Shown one piece after another: positions 35,129 through 43,513 of a stretch of 64,000 bases of DNA. Each line of letters starts with the position of its first letter. Position 1 is the first letter of the stretch. Below the pieces are notes generated by a model. The model did no database searches and was not told the DNA's origin. It saw only the letters and a list, made by a program, of their open reading frames with translations. This DNA is from Halomonas litopenaei (GTDB lineage: Bacteria; Pseudomonadota; Gammaproteobacteria; Pseudomonadales; Halomonadaceae): NCBI RefSeq assembly GCF_003045775.1, contig NZ_PXNS01000010.1, forward strand, positions 62,001 to 126,000, read 5' to 3'. The translations under genes were made by a program, and so were the position numbers.

Positions 35129-35770
35129 TCAGGATGCTGCGGACGAGGCAGGCACGTCGTGGGGCATGGCTTCGTCTCCCCAGATTTCCTCGAGTCGATC
35201 AGGACGGCCGCAGGCGTTCTTGTAGAAGGTGTAGCGCACCTTGTTCTTCTGGTAGTAGTTCTGGTGATAGTCTTCGGCCGGATAGAAGGTGCCGGGATCT
35301 TCGATGGTGGTCTCGATCGGCTGGTCGAAGCGCTCGGCGATGTCCGCCTTGCTGGCCTCGGCCAGTTCGCGCTGTTCATCGTTGAGTGGCAGCAGGGCGG
35401 AGCGATAGGAATCGCCTTCATCGCAGAACTGACGGTTGGCGACGAAGGGATCGATATTGCGCCAGAAGACGTAGAGCAGATCCTGGTAGCTCACCGTGTC
35501 GCTGTCGAAGGTGACTTCCACCACTTCGGCGTGTCCGGTGCCCCCCGCGCTGACGGTTTCGTAGGTGGGATTGTCGGTGTTGCCCGCCGCATAGCCAGAG
35601 ACGGTAGCCTCGACGCCATCGATCTTGTCGAAGGCGTCCTCGACACACCAGAAGCAGCCTCCAGCGAAGATGGCCTTTTTTTCGGCGGCGAGGGCGGGGG
35701 TCGTGGAAAGCACGGCACCAGTCAGCAGGCCGGCCAGCAGGAAGGTACGCTGATTGAAGGGATATCGCAT
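35129..35770 (-). CDS. msrA: Periplasmic peptide methionine-S-sulfoxide reductase
   Basis: This enzyme reduces methionine-S-sulfoxide in proteins. The 213-residue precursor begins with a Sec signal peptide (MRYPFNQRTFLLAGLLTGAV..., cleavage probably after ALA-A near residue 29). The active site is FAGGCFWCVEDAFD (nucleophile C39). GTGHAEVVEVTFD and AEDYHQNYYQKN complete the family pattern. MsrB is not fused or adjacent. Export suggests repair of envelope proteins, although the electron donor in the periplasm is not encoded nearby. Confidence 0.94.
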   Translation of the reverse strand: MRYPFNQRTFLLAGLLTGAVLSTTPALAAEKKAIFAGGCFWCVEDAFDKIDGVEATVSGYAAGNTDNPTYETVSAGGTGHAEVVEVTFDSDTVSYQDLLYVFWRNIDPFVANRQFCDEGDSYRSALLPLNDEQRELAEASKADIAERFDQPIETTIEDPGTFYPAEDYHQNYYQKNKVRYTFYKNACGRPDRLEEIWGDEAMPHDVPASSAAS

Positions 35771-36100
35771 TCGTAGGCTCCGTCAGGATGGCGTCATTGT
35801 AAGGTTCGAGTAGGGCAGTTCCCGGTTGGTTCAGTCATTGTGGCAGGCGCATCCTTACATGCGCTGTCGATAAGGGGATGATTTTTTGCATTTTCGGTCG
35901 TAAGGCTCGGTCGCCTGTGCGCGACTCAGGCAGACTGCTACTCTCGATTGCATCCCGATAGCCGGCCGCACAGCTCCTGGTAAGGTCATCGTCTCGTCGC
36001 AGGACGGGCGCAGGACAACGGGCGCCGCTGCTGCTGGCCACGGCTACCCATCGATCATCGACCCGATCATCGACACCAGTTGACCTAGAAGGAGACGCGG
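35771..36100. other. Divergent intergenic region msrA / TVP38 fusion gene
   Basis: The 330 bp carry no credible gene. AAGGAG at 36089-36094 is the ribosome site for the downstream GTG start. An AT-rich stretch at 35876-35900 may hold promoter elements, but I see no confident hexamer pair. Confidence 0.4.
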
Positions 36101-38359
36101 GTGACCCGTAACAAATGGATCTTGCTGGCACTGATTGCCGTCGCCGTGGTGGCGTTCTTTGTCACCGGCGCCAACGAGGCCTTTACGCTGGACGCGATCA
36201 AGGCCCAGCAGGCGCAATTTCAACAATGGTTCCACGAGGACCCCTGGACCGTGGCCGGTGGCTTCTTCGCGGTCTATATCCTGATGGCGGCGCTGTCGCT
36301 GCCTGGGGCGGGGTTGCTGACGCTGCTGGCGGGGGCCTTGTTCGGCTTCTGGATCGGTCTGGTGCTGGTGTCCTTTGCCAGTTCGCTGGGCGCGACCCTG
36401 GCCGCGGTGATCGCCCGAACCCTGCTGCGCGAGACGCTGGAGACGCGCTTCTCGCGCCAGCTGGCGCGAATCAACGGCGGCATCGAGCGCGAAGGCGCCT
36501 TCTACCTGTTCACGCTGCGGCTGATTCCGATCTTCCCCTTCTTCGTGATCAACCTGGTGGTCGGCCTGACCCGCATGCGTCTGTCCACCTTCTATTGGGT
36601 CAGCCAGCTCGGCATGCTGCCGGGTACCATGGTGTTCGTGAATGCTGGTCGGGAACTGGGTGAACTCGAGTCGCTGGCGGGCATCCTGTCGCCAGGGCTG
36701 ATCCTGTCCTTTGTGTTGATCGGCTTGTTTCCCTGGATCGCCAAGGCCGTGGTGGCGGTGCTCAAGCGTCGCCGGCTCGCCGACGAATACCAGCGCCCGT
36801 CGCGTTTTGACCGGGATATCGTGGTGATCGGTGCAGGCTCGGCGGGCCTGGTGGCAAGCTATATCGCCGCGGCGGTGAAGGCCAAGGTGACCCTGGTGGA
36901 GCGCCACCGCATGGGCGGCGACTGCCTCAATACCGGCTGTGTGCCGTCCAAGGCATTGATTCGCGCCGCTCGCGCCGCCGAGGACATTCGTCGGGCGCCG
37001 TCCTATGGTGTCAGCGCCGGTGAGCCAAGCGTCGACTTCGCCGCTGTGATGGGCCACGTCCACGGCGCCATCGCCGAGGTCGAGCCTCATGATAGTCCGG
37101 AACGTTATCGGGGCCTGGGCGTCGATGTGGTCGAAGGAGAAGCCAGGCTGCTCGATCCCTGGCGGGTGCAGGTTGGCGAACAGGTGCTGACCACCCGTCA
37201 CGTGATCATCGCCAGCGGTGCCCGCCCCAGAGTCCCGCCGTTGCCGGGGATCGAGGATATCGAGGTGCTGACCTCCGACAACCTGTGGGAGCTAAAGGCA
37301 TTGCCGAAGCGCCTGGTGGTGCTTGGTGGTGGTCCGATCGGCAGTGAGCTGGGCCAGAGCTTCGCCCGGTTGGGTAGCCAGGTCACCCTGGTGGAGATGG
37401 GCCCGCAACTCTTGCCACGCGAAGACGAGGACGTCGCCAGGGAGGCGGCTCAGGGGCTCGAGGCCAGCGGCGTGACGCTGTGCCTGTCGACCCGGGCGCT
37501 CAAGGTGGTGGCCGGTGACGGCGATCTCCATCGACTCGAGATCGAGGTCAACGAGGCAGGCGAGACGCGTATCGAGCAACTGGAGTTCGATCAGTTGCTG
37601 GTGGCGGTGGGTCGACAGGCCAACGTCGAGGGGCTCGGGCTTGAAGAACTGGGCGTGGGCACTCGCGACAACGGCACCCTGGACGTGGATGGCGGGCTGC
37701 AGTCTGTGCTGCCCAATGTCTGGGCCTGTGGCGATGTGGTCGGGCCCTTCCAGCTGACCCATGCCAGCGCCCACCAGGCCTGGCACGCCACCGTCAATGC
37801 CTTGTTTGGCGAGTTCAAGCGCTTCAATGTGAGCTATCGGGCGCTGCCGGCGGTCACCTTCTGTGACCCGGAGGTGGCGCGAGTGGGGCTCAACGAGCGC
37901 GAAGCCAAGGAGCAAAAGGTGCCCTTCGAGGTCACCCGCTATTCCTTGTCCGAGCTCGATCGGGCCATCGCCGAGGGCGATACCACCGGATTCGTCAAGG
38001 TGCTGACCGTGCCGGGCAAGGATCGCATTCTCGGTGCCACCATTGTCGGTGCTGGCGCTGGCGAGATGCTGGCGGAGTTCACCCTGGCAATGACCCGCGG
38101 TATCGGACTGAACAAGCTGTTGGGGACCATCCACCCGTACCCGACCCATTCGGAAGCCGTAAAGGCCGCCGCCGGGGTGTGGAAGAACGCGAACAAGCCC
38201 GAGCGGGTCCTGGGGTATCTGGAGCGTTACTTCAATTGGCGGCGAGGCGGGGGAGACGACGCCGATTCCTCAAGCCAGCCGGTGACGGGAGACCGAGCCG
38301 GTGCGAGCCCCGAGCGACACGAAGCATCGTCGCTGTCCTCTGCCCAGTCCAACGACTGA
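36101..38359 (+). CDS. TVP38/TMEM64 membrane domain fused to FAD-dependent disulfide oxidoreductase
   Basis: This 752-residue fusion has two parts. Residues 1-225 form a TVP38/SNARE-associated (DedA-like) membrane domain with about six hydrophobic segments and the signature FTLRLIPIFPFFVINLVVGLT. Residues 237-715 form a mercuric-reductase/dihydrolipoamide-dehydrogenase-like flavoprotein. It has FAD motif DIVVIGAGSAGLVAS, redox pair GGDCLNTGCVPSK (C275, C280), NAD(P) motif VVLGGGPIGSELGQSFARLG, and the C-terminal dimer-interface histidine-glutamate in HPYPTHSEAVKAA. No N-terminal heavy-metal domain and no C-terminal vicinal cysteines are present, so mercury reduction is unlikely. GTG start with AAGGAG. 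It probably links membrane traffic of a lipid or solute to thiol redox. Confidence 0.9.
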   Translation: MTRNKWILLALIAVAVVAFFVTGANEAFTLDAIKAQQAQFQQWFHEDPWTVAGGFFAVYILMAALSLPGAGLLTLLAGALFGFWIGLVLVSFASSLGATLAAVIARTLLRETLETRFSRQLARINGGIEREGAFYLFTLRLIPIFPFFVINLVVGLTRMRLSTFYWVSQLGMLPGTMVFVNAGRELGELESLAGILSPGLILSFVLIGLFPWIAKAVVAVLKRRRLADEYQRPSRFDRDIVVIGAGSAGLVASYIAAAVKAKVTLVERHRMGGDCLNTGCVPSKALIRAARAAEDIRRAPSYGVSAGEPSVDFAAVMGHVHGAIAEVEPHDSPERYRGLGVDVVEGEARLLDPWRVQVGEQVLTTRHVIIASGARPRVPPLPGIEDIEVLTSDNLWELKALPKRLVVLGGGPIGSELGQSFARLGSQVTLVEMGPQLLPREDEDVAREAAQGLEASGVTLCLSTRALKVVAGDGDLHRLEIEVNEAGETRIEQLEFDQLLVAVGRQANVEGLGLEELGVGTRDNGTLDVDGGLQSVLPNVWACGDVVGPFQLTHASAHQAWHATVNALFGEFKRFNVSYRALPAVTFCDPEVARVGLNEREAKEQKVPFEVTRYSLSELDRAIAEGDTTGFVKVLTVPGKDRILGATIVGAGAGEMLAEFTLAMTRGIGLNKLLGTIHPYPTHSEAVKAAAGVWKNANKPERVLGYLERYFNWRRGGGDDADSSSQPVTGDRAGASPERHEASSLSSAQSND

Positions 38360-38393
38360 GCGAACCGCCCAGGTAGTAGCCTGGACCTGAAGA

Positions 38394-38430
38394 CACAAGC
38401 GGTGGGCCCTGGCCCGCCGCTTGTGCTTTC
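38394..38430 (+). terminator. Intrinsic terminator after TVP38-flavoprotein gene
   Basis: A 14-bp stem with one G-T pair (38394-38407 with 38412-38425) and loop CCTG is followed by CTTTCCTT. Confidence 0.8.
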
Positions 38431-38469
38431 CTTCTACCGAACCGACGTTTTACTGCTGACGAGACTTTT

Positions 38470-39114
38470 ATGCTGGATCGCTGGACCATGCCCAGAACCC
38501 AGGCGCCCCTGGCGCCTCTGGTCAAGATGCTGGAGCGCTGCAAGGTGACGCCTGATCAGGTGACTCTGGCGGGATTTCTTATCGGCTTGCTGGCACTGCC
38601 GCTGCTGGCCGTTCAGGCCTATGGATGGGCACTGGCGGCGATCCTCCTCAATCGACTCGCCGATGGCCTGGACGGGGCGCTGGCGCGCCGTCGGGGTACG
38701 CCCAGCGATGCCGGGGGATTTCTCGATATCGGGCTGGACTTCGTCTTCTACGCCGCGGTGGTGCTCGGCTTTGCCCTGGCCGACAGCGAGCGCAACGCCT
38801 TGCCGGCAGCGCTGCTGCTGTTTGCCTTTATCGGCACCGGGACGTCCTTTCTGGCCTTCGCCATCATGGCGGCGCGCCATGATCTCGAGCGCCCACGCTT
38901 CCAGCGCAAGGCCTTCTACTATCTGCACGGCCTGACCGAGGGTACCGAGACCGTGCTGGCGCTGGTGGCCTTTTGTCTGTGGCCGGCGCACTTTCCTGTG
39001 CTGGCAGGGCTGTTCGCCGCGGCCTGTCTGCTGACCACCGCCACTCGGCTATGGGGCGGCTATCATACCCTCAGGGCAATCGAGCGAGGCGCTGGCGTCG
39101 AGGACAGAAGCTGA
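38470..39114 (+). CDS. CDP-alcohol phosphatidyltransferase family protein
   Basis: This 214-residue integral membrane enzyme has about six TM segments. The CDP-alcohol phosphotransferase signature is complete: D65-x2-DGALAR-x8-G-x3-D86-x3-D90, in DGLDGALARRRGTPSDAGG followed by FLDIGLD. The family moves a phosphatidyl group from CDP-diacylglycerol to an alcohol. Which alcohol (glycerol-P, inositol-P or serine) is not readable. It sits between its own flanking terminators, so it is monocistronic. Confidence 0.9.
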   Translation: MLDRWTMPRTQAPLAPLVKMLERCKVTPDQVTLAGFLIGLLALPLLAVQAYGWALAAILLNRLADGLDGALARRRGTPSDAGGFLDIGLDFVFYAAVVLGFALADSERNALPAALLLFAFIGTGTSFLAFAIMAARHDLERPRFQRKAFYYLHGLTEGTETVLALVAFCLWPAHFPVLAGLFAAACLLTTATRLWGGYHTLRAIERGAGVEDRS

Positions 39115-39173
39115 TCCCCGGTCGTGGCTCGCGAGGCGAGGGGCCTTTCATCAGACGTGATACTCAGACACGC

Positions 39174-39203
39174 GAAAGGGCAGCCTGGGCTGCCCTTTCT
39201 CTT
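39174..39203 (+). terminator. Intrinsic terminator after phosphatidyltransferase gene
   Basis: An 11-bp stem GAAAGGGCAGC/GCTGCCCTTTC (39174-39184 with 39189-39199), loop CTGG, is followed by TCTT. Confidence 0.8.
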
Positions 39204-39280
39204 GACCATGCCGGCTCTTGACCCTGCTGGCGCTTGATCCTGCTGGCACCTGATCATGCCGGCACTTGATCATGCATGCT
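39201..39280. repeat. Five tandem copies of a 16-bp repeat
   Basis: Units start at 39201, 39217, 39233, 39249 and 39265, with consensus CTTGATCMTGCYGGCA. The units vary at two to five positions each. The array lies directly between the terminator stem and the SlyD-like stop, in non-coding DNA. Confidence 0.8.
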
Positions 39281-39309
39281 CGTGGTGCTTCCAACGAGCG
39301 TAGCGCTGA

Positions 39310-39792
39310 TCAGTGCTCGTGGCCGCCTTCGCCGTGCACGTGGCCGTGCTCGATTTCTTCCTGGCTGGCTTCACGGACTTCGGCGATCTCGACGTCGAAG
39401 TTCAGGTTCTGGCCGGCCAGCGGGTGGTTGCCGTCGACGGTGACGGTGTCGCCTTCGACCTGGGTCACGGTGACCATCAGCGGACCGCCCTGGGTCTGCG
39501 CCTGGAACTGCATGCCCGGCTCGATGCTCTCGACACCCTGGAAGGCGTCACGCGGCACTTCCTGGACCAGCTGCTCCTGTACTTCGCCGTAACCTTCGGC
39601 GGGGGCAACCTTGGCGTTGACCTTGTCGCCGGCGGCCTTGCCTTCGAGTTCCTTTTCCAGACCCGGAATGATGTTGCCGGCGCCGTGGAGGTAGGTCAGC
39701 GGCTCGCGGCCTTCCGAGCTGTCCAGCACTTCACCTGCATCATTGGTCAGGGTGTAGTGGAACGCGACAACGGAATTTTGCGCAATTTGCAT
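39310..39792 (-). CDS. FKBP-type peptidyl-prolyl isomerase, SlyD-like
   Basis: This 160-residue chaperone/prolyl isomerase begins MQIAQNSVVAFHYTLTND. It has the FKBP core interrupted by an insert-in-flap domain (EGYGEVQEQLVQEVPRDAFQG), as in SlyD. A short histidine-rich tail (HGHVHGEGGHEH) could bind nickel or other metals, though it is much shorter than the E. coli SlyD tail. The ATG at 39792 corresponds to the family start; the longer upstream frame is not supported. It is cytosolic. Confidence 0.93.
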   Translation of the reverse strand: MQIAQNSVVAFHYTLTNDAGEVLDSSEGREPLTYLHGAGNIIPGLEKELEGKAAGDKVNAKVAPAEGYGEVQEQLVQEVPRDAFQGVESIEPGMQFQAQTQGGPLMVTVTQVEGDTVTVDGNHPLAGQNLNFDVEIAEVREASQEEIEHGHVHGEGGHEH

Positions 39793-40012
39793 TGATGAAC
39801 CTTTGGTGAGTGCGTGTGAGGACGCATGGTAACGCGTGGGTGCTGGGGCTGTCAGGGGCGTGGGACATTTTTCACCTTGTGTGGTCATATCCTGAACGGT
39901 ATTCACGCGCGCCCTCTGCCACCTTCGGGTTGTTGCGCAGTATCGGTGGTGGGGATACCCTCTTGTGAGATTTTTCGATTCTGCCTTTCACGCTTTTCTT
40001 GCGGAGCTGAAC

Positions 40013-40288
40013 ATGACGCTATTTGTGATCTGGGTGCTGGCCTTTGCGGTACTGCTGGCGGTGATGATCAAGGCCTGGGACAAGGGCCTGAGCTGTGCCC
40101 TGGGCAGCCTGCTGCCGGCGGTGCTGCGCAGTGACGATGACCAGTGGATCTGGTGCCCCGCCCTTGCCGTGCTGGGGGCCACCTTCATCGTCTTCCCCAT
40201 CGATATGCTGATGACACTGCTGGTGATCGGCATCATCGCCCTGGTGGGCTGCAAGCTGGGCTGCTGGGTGATGGGCAAGGTCCACTAG
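40013..40288 (+). CDS. Small hypothetical membrane protein (91 aa)
   Basis: I do not recognise this family. It has three hydrophobic helices (MTLFVIWVLAFAVLLAVMI, CPALAVLGATFIVFPIDMLM, LLVIGIIALVGCKLGCWVMG) and four cysteines placed near helix ends. GCGGAG lies 8 bp before the ATG at 40013. It is divergent from the SlyD-like gene and followed by a strong terminator, both signs of a real gene. A membrane role is all that can be said. Confidence 0.65.
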   Translation: MTLFVIWVLAFAVLLAVMIKAWDKGLSCALGSLLPAVLRSDDDQWIWCPALAVLGATFIVFPIDMLMTLLVIGIIALVGCKLGCWVMGKVH

Positions 40289-40333
40289 TTCGGTGACGAC
40301 GTGAATCACCTGGCCTTCTCCAGGTGATCACCG

Positions 40334-40369
40334 AAAGGGCCCTGAGGCGGATACGCCTCAGGGCCCTTT
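40334..40369. terminator. Intrinsic terminator after the 91-aa membrane protein gene
   Basis: A 16-bp perfect stem (40334-40349 with 40354-40369), loop GATA, has AAA/TTT at the base. It lies between convergent genes, the other being slyB. Confidence 0.85.
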
Positions 40370-40474
40370 GTATATAACGCAGAGAGTATGTAACGCAGAG
40401 ATGTTTGCGGCGGAGCGAAGTGCTGTTGTCGCTTACAAGGACAAGCCCCTTTCGCGAGCGCCTTCGTCAAGCCC

Positions 40475-40945
40475 TCAGTAGGGGGCAACACTCTGACGTG
40501 AACCGCTGCCGATCAGGCGAACACGCTGCCCCACCTGGAAGGCCTGGTCTGCCTTCTGCACGACGACCACGGTCTGGCCGCTGTCCTTGCGAATCTCCAT
40601 CTCCCAGGCGTCGGTGCGGTTGACGCCTTTCTCGATCTGGTTGCCGGCCACGGCGCCACCGATGGCACCTGCGGCGGTGGCGATGGTGCGACCGGAACCG
40701 CCGCCGACCTGGTTGCCGAGCAGGCCACCGATCACCGCGCCACCACCGGTGCCGAGGATGCCGCCGGCGGAGCTTTCACCCTGGATCTGGACGCGACGCA
40801 GGGCGGTGATGGTGCCGAACTGCACGTTCTGGGCGGTCTGTGCCTGGTTGCCAGAATAGACGTTACCTGAGTACTGGTTGGTGGCGGTGCAGCCGCCAAG
40901 CACCACGACGCTCAGCGCCAGGACAGGAAGGATGGAAGTTTTCAT
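40475..40945 (-). CDS. slyB: Glycine-zipper outer-membrane lipoprotein SlyB
   Basis: This 156-residue lipoprotein has a signal peptide ending in lipobox VVLGGCTAT. YSGNVYSGNQAQTAQNVQFG and RRVQIQGES follow as in E. coli SlyB. A glycine-zipper double helix comes next (GGAVIGGLLGNQVGGGSGRTIATAAGAIGGAVAG), then a C-terminal beta domain (MEIRKDSGQTVVVVQKADQAFQVGQRVRL). SlyB stabilises outer-membrane proteins under stress and is PhoPQ-regulated in enterobacteria. It is monocistronic. Confidence 0.93.
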   Translation of the reverse strand: MKTSILPVLALSVVVLGGCTATNQYSGNVYSGNQAQTAQNVQFGTITALRRVQIQGESSAGGILGTGGGAVIGGLLGNQVGGGSGRTIATAAGAIGGAVAGNQIEKGVNRTDAWEMEIRKDSGQTVVVVQKADQAFQVGQRVRLIGSGSRQSVAPY

Positions 40946-41457
40946 GGCGATTCTCCTTGAATGTCTTCTGCGCCGCATTCTGAACGCATCGGTTCGGGTC
41001 ACATTCGCTTGTAGTGGTACCGCACCAAAGTTCGCAAACGCTGTTCGAAAATAGTGTAACGCCTGTTTGGAGGCTTTGACAGGGCGATGGTTCCCCGGAT
41101 CCAACGATGATCGGGTCTCGTCCGTCCCATGTTGGACGTCCGCCTGCCGCCTGTCGCCCTTGTCGCCCCGCGACTGCCACTGAGTCGCGCCGACAGCGCT
41201 TTCCTGACATTCATCATATGCCGAACCGGACCTGCCAGGCCAATGGGCATCGGAGGGAGTCGCATGGCTGCAGTTGTCGGACTCGCTGGAGCCAGACGTG
41301 TTAGTTCGAGAGTAGGCCCTTGCCAGGGAAGAAGGAAAGGCTGGCTTGGCAGGGCAAGGTCACGGACAGCAAAAAGGGAGGCCGACGGCCTCCCTTTCTC
41401 ACAGTCACAGGGCTCAGTGTCTGGGCTCAGTGACTGGGTGCCGCTGGCCCGCGATCC
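40946..41457. other. 512-bp intergenic region slyB / aceA
   Basis: No credible gene is present. On the minus strand GTTACACTATTT (around 41050-41061) is a plausible -10 for slyB, about 110 bp upstream of its start. The aceA terminator occupies the far end. The middle (41100-41340) is featureless GC-rich DNA. Confidence 0.4.
41373..41397 (-). terminator. Intrinsic terminator of aceA
   Basis: An 11-bp stem AAAGGGAGGCC/GGCCTCCCTTT, loop GAC, lies 60 bp beyond the aceA stop. On the minus strand it is followed by TTGCTG, giving a TTTTT run together with the stem base. Confidence 0.88.
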
Positions 41458-43053
41458 TTAGCCGAACTGGTTCATGGTGTTGTCCTTGCCGCCGGCCTTG
41501 AGCGCCGCATCGCCGTGGAAGAACTCCTTGTGGTCGTCACCGATATTGGAGCCGGCCATGTCCTGGTGGCGAACGGTGGCAATACCCTCGCGGATCTCGC
41601 GGCGCTGCACACCCGCCACGTAGGCCAGCATACCCTCGTCGCCGAAGTAGCCCTTGGCCAGGTTGTCGGTAGACAGGGCGGCCGTGTGGTAGGTCGGCAG
41701 GGTGATCAGGTGGTGGAAGATACCTGCCTCGCGGGCGGCGTCACGCTGGAAATTGCGCGTCCACTCGTCGGCCAGTTGGCCAAGCTCAGTGTCGTCGTAG
41801 CGTGCGTTCATCAGGTCGGCACGCTCGTAGGCGGAGACGTCCTTGCCTTCGGCTTCCCAGGCGTCGAACACCTGCTGGCGGAAGTTCAGCGTCCAGTTGA
41901 ACGACGGCGAGTTGTTGTAGACCAGCTTGGCGCTGGGCACCGCCTCGCGGATGCGGTTGACCATGCCGGCGATCTGGCCGACGTGGGGCTTTTCGGTCTC
42001 GATCCACAACAGATCGGCACCGTTCTGCAGGCTGGTGATGCAGTCCAGCACCACCCGGTCTTCGCCGGTGCCAGGCTTGAACTGATAGAGGCCGGAGGCG
42101 AGACGCTTGACCTTGACCAGCTTGCCGTTCTGTTTGATCACCACGTCGCCGTTGTCGATATCGGAGGCCGAGGAAATCTCTTCACCGTCGAGGAAGCTGT
42201 TGTACTGATCGCCCAGGTCGCCTGGCTCGTTGGTGACCGCGATCTTCTGGGTCAGGCCGGCACCCAGGGAGTCGGTACGGGCCACGATCACCCCATCATC
42301 CACGCCCAGTTCGAGGAAGGCGTAACGTACGGCGTTGATCTTGGCGATGAAGTCCTCGTGGGGCACGGTGACCTTGCCGTCCTGGTGGCCGCACTGCTTC
42401 TCGTCGGACACCTGGTTCTCGAGCTGGATACAGCAGGCACCGGCCTCGATCATCTTCTTGGCCAGCAGGTAGGTGGCCTCGGCGTTGCCGAAACCGGCGT
42501 CGATGTCGGCGATGATCGGCACGATGTGCGTTTCGTGGTTGTCGATCTGGTTGGTCAGATCGTCGACCTTGGCGCTGTCACCGGCTTCCTTGGCTTCTTC
42601 TCGGGCACGGAACAGGTGGTTGAGCTCCCAGGTATCGGCCTGGCGCAGGAAGGTGTAGAGCTCTTCGATCAGCGATGCCACGCTGGTCTTCTCGTGCATG
42701 GACTGGTCGGGCAGCGGACCGAACTCGCTGCGCAGGGCGGCGACCATCCAGCCGGACAGGTAGAGGTAGCGGCGCTTGGTGTTGCCAAAGTGCTTCTTGA
42801 TGGAAATCAGCTTCTGCTGACCGATGAAGCCGTGCCAGCAGCCCAGTGACTGGGTGTAGTTGGCGGTGTCGGCGTCGTAGGCGGCCATGTCCTCGCGCAT
42901 GATGGCGGCGGTGTAGCGAGCGATGTCGAGACCAGTGCGGAAACGGTTCTGCACGCGCATGCGGGCGGCGCTTTCCGGATCGATGTTGTCCCACTTGCCG
43001 CGCTGGGCTTCACGAAGCTGGGTCAGGGTCTTCAGTTCTTCACGAAAGGTCAT
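41458..43053 (-). CDS. aceA: Isocitrate lyase (long, Pseudomonas-type)
   Basis: This enzyme splits isocitrate into glyoxylate and succinate, the first step of the glyoxylate shunt. Its 531 residues equal the long Pseudomonas-type isocitrate lyase rather than the E. coli enzyme of 434. The catalytic signature is VSDEKQCGHQDGKVTVPHED (K-Q-C-G-H, with Q in place of the usual second K). Substrate and metal segments are PIIADIDAGFGNAEATY, VARTDSLGAG and YNNSPSFNW. The ATG at 43053 gives the family N-terminus; a frame open to 43266 is upstream DNA. Malate synthase is not in the window. The start region carries several TGTAGTC motifs. Confidence 0.95.
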   Translation of the reverse strand: MTFREELKTLTQLREAQRGKWDNIDPESAARMRVQNRFRTGLDIARYTAAIMREDMAAYDADTANYTQSLGCWHGFIGQQKLISIKKHFGNTKRRYLYLSGWMVAALRSEFGPLPDQSMHEKTSVASLIEELYTFLRQADTWELNHLFRAREEAKEAGDSAKVDDLTNQIDNHETHIVPIIADIDAGFGNAEATYLLAKKMIEAGACCIQLENQVSDEKQCGHQDGKVTVPHEDFIAKINAVRYAFLELGVDDGVIVARTDSLGAGLTQKIAVTNEPGDLGDQYNSFLDGEEISSASDIDNGDVVIKQNGKLVKVKRLASGLYQFKPGTGEDRVVLDCITSLQNGADLLWIETEKPHVGQIAGMVNRIREAVPSAKLVYNNSPSFNWTLNFRQQVFDAWEAEGKDVSAYERADLMNARYDDTELGQLADEWTRNFQRDAAREAGIFHHLITLPTYHTAALSTDNLAKGYFGDEGMLAYVAGVQRREIREGIATVRHQDMAGSNIGDDHKEFFHGDAALKAGGKDNTMNQFG

Positions 43054-43247
43054 GATCGGGCCGTCCTGATGTTGAATCGACTGTTTGGTTCGACGTTCTG
43101 ATACGACTTGCCTGGCATCCATGGTCAGGGGCGGTGTCGGGGCGGTCGCTTTCGACCGGCCTTTGGCTCCAGTGGCTTGCAGGCTCTTGCGGTTGGCGTC
43201 ATTGCAAGAGGATCGACTGCTCGCCATGCCATGCTGCACCTGCGAAG

Positions 43248-43481
43248 TGTAGTCAGGTTCCTGCACCTTGGCCGAGAAGTCTTTACGGCCTTGGTCGAAT
43301 CTTGGCGGAACGGTAGAGGTCGACTACAAAGTGAGCGATCTGACTCGCCATCGAGGTCTGTCCGCTGCGCCATGGTTGTGACTATGGCCCACAGCGGCGG
43401 GGGTTCGCCATTGGTACTTGGGGGGACAAGGCGTTGTAGTCCGACTACAGGAAAGCGCCGTAGAGGCACATTCCTGTAGTC
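43248..43481. promoter_or_regulatory. Cluster of TGTAGTC/GACTACA sites upstream of aceA
   Basis: In the gene-free gap 43054-43513 the heptamer TGTAGTC or its complement occurs at 43248-43254 (forward), 43322-43328 (reverse), 43435-43441 with 43443-43449 (perfect 15-bp dyad, TGTAGTC-C-GACTACA) and 43475-43481 (forward). Five half-sites in 234 bp upstream of a carbon-control gene suggest binding by one regulator. From memory, the RpiR-family regulator RccR of pseudomonads controls glyoxylate-shunt genes through TGTAGT-type dyads. That link is unverified. Confidence 0.6.
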
Positions 43482-43513
43482 GAGTTTCCTGAACGGAGGA
43501 GTTGACGGAGAGG

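Noticed and set aside
36101..38359. Mercuric reductase (merA)
   Set aside because: The heavy-metal-binding N-terminus, C-terminal vicinal cysteines and other mer genes are all missing.
43054..43266. 71-residue N-terminal extension of aceA
   Set aside because: The extension has no family similarity. The Met at 43053 begins the normal isocitrate lyase N-terminus.
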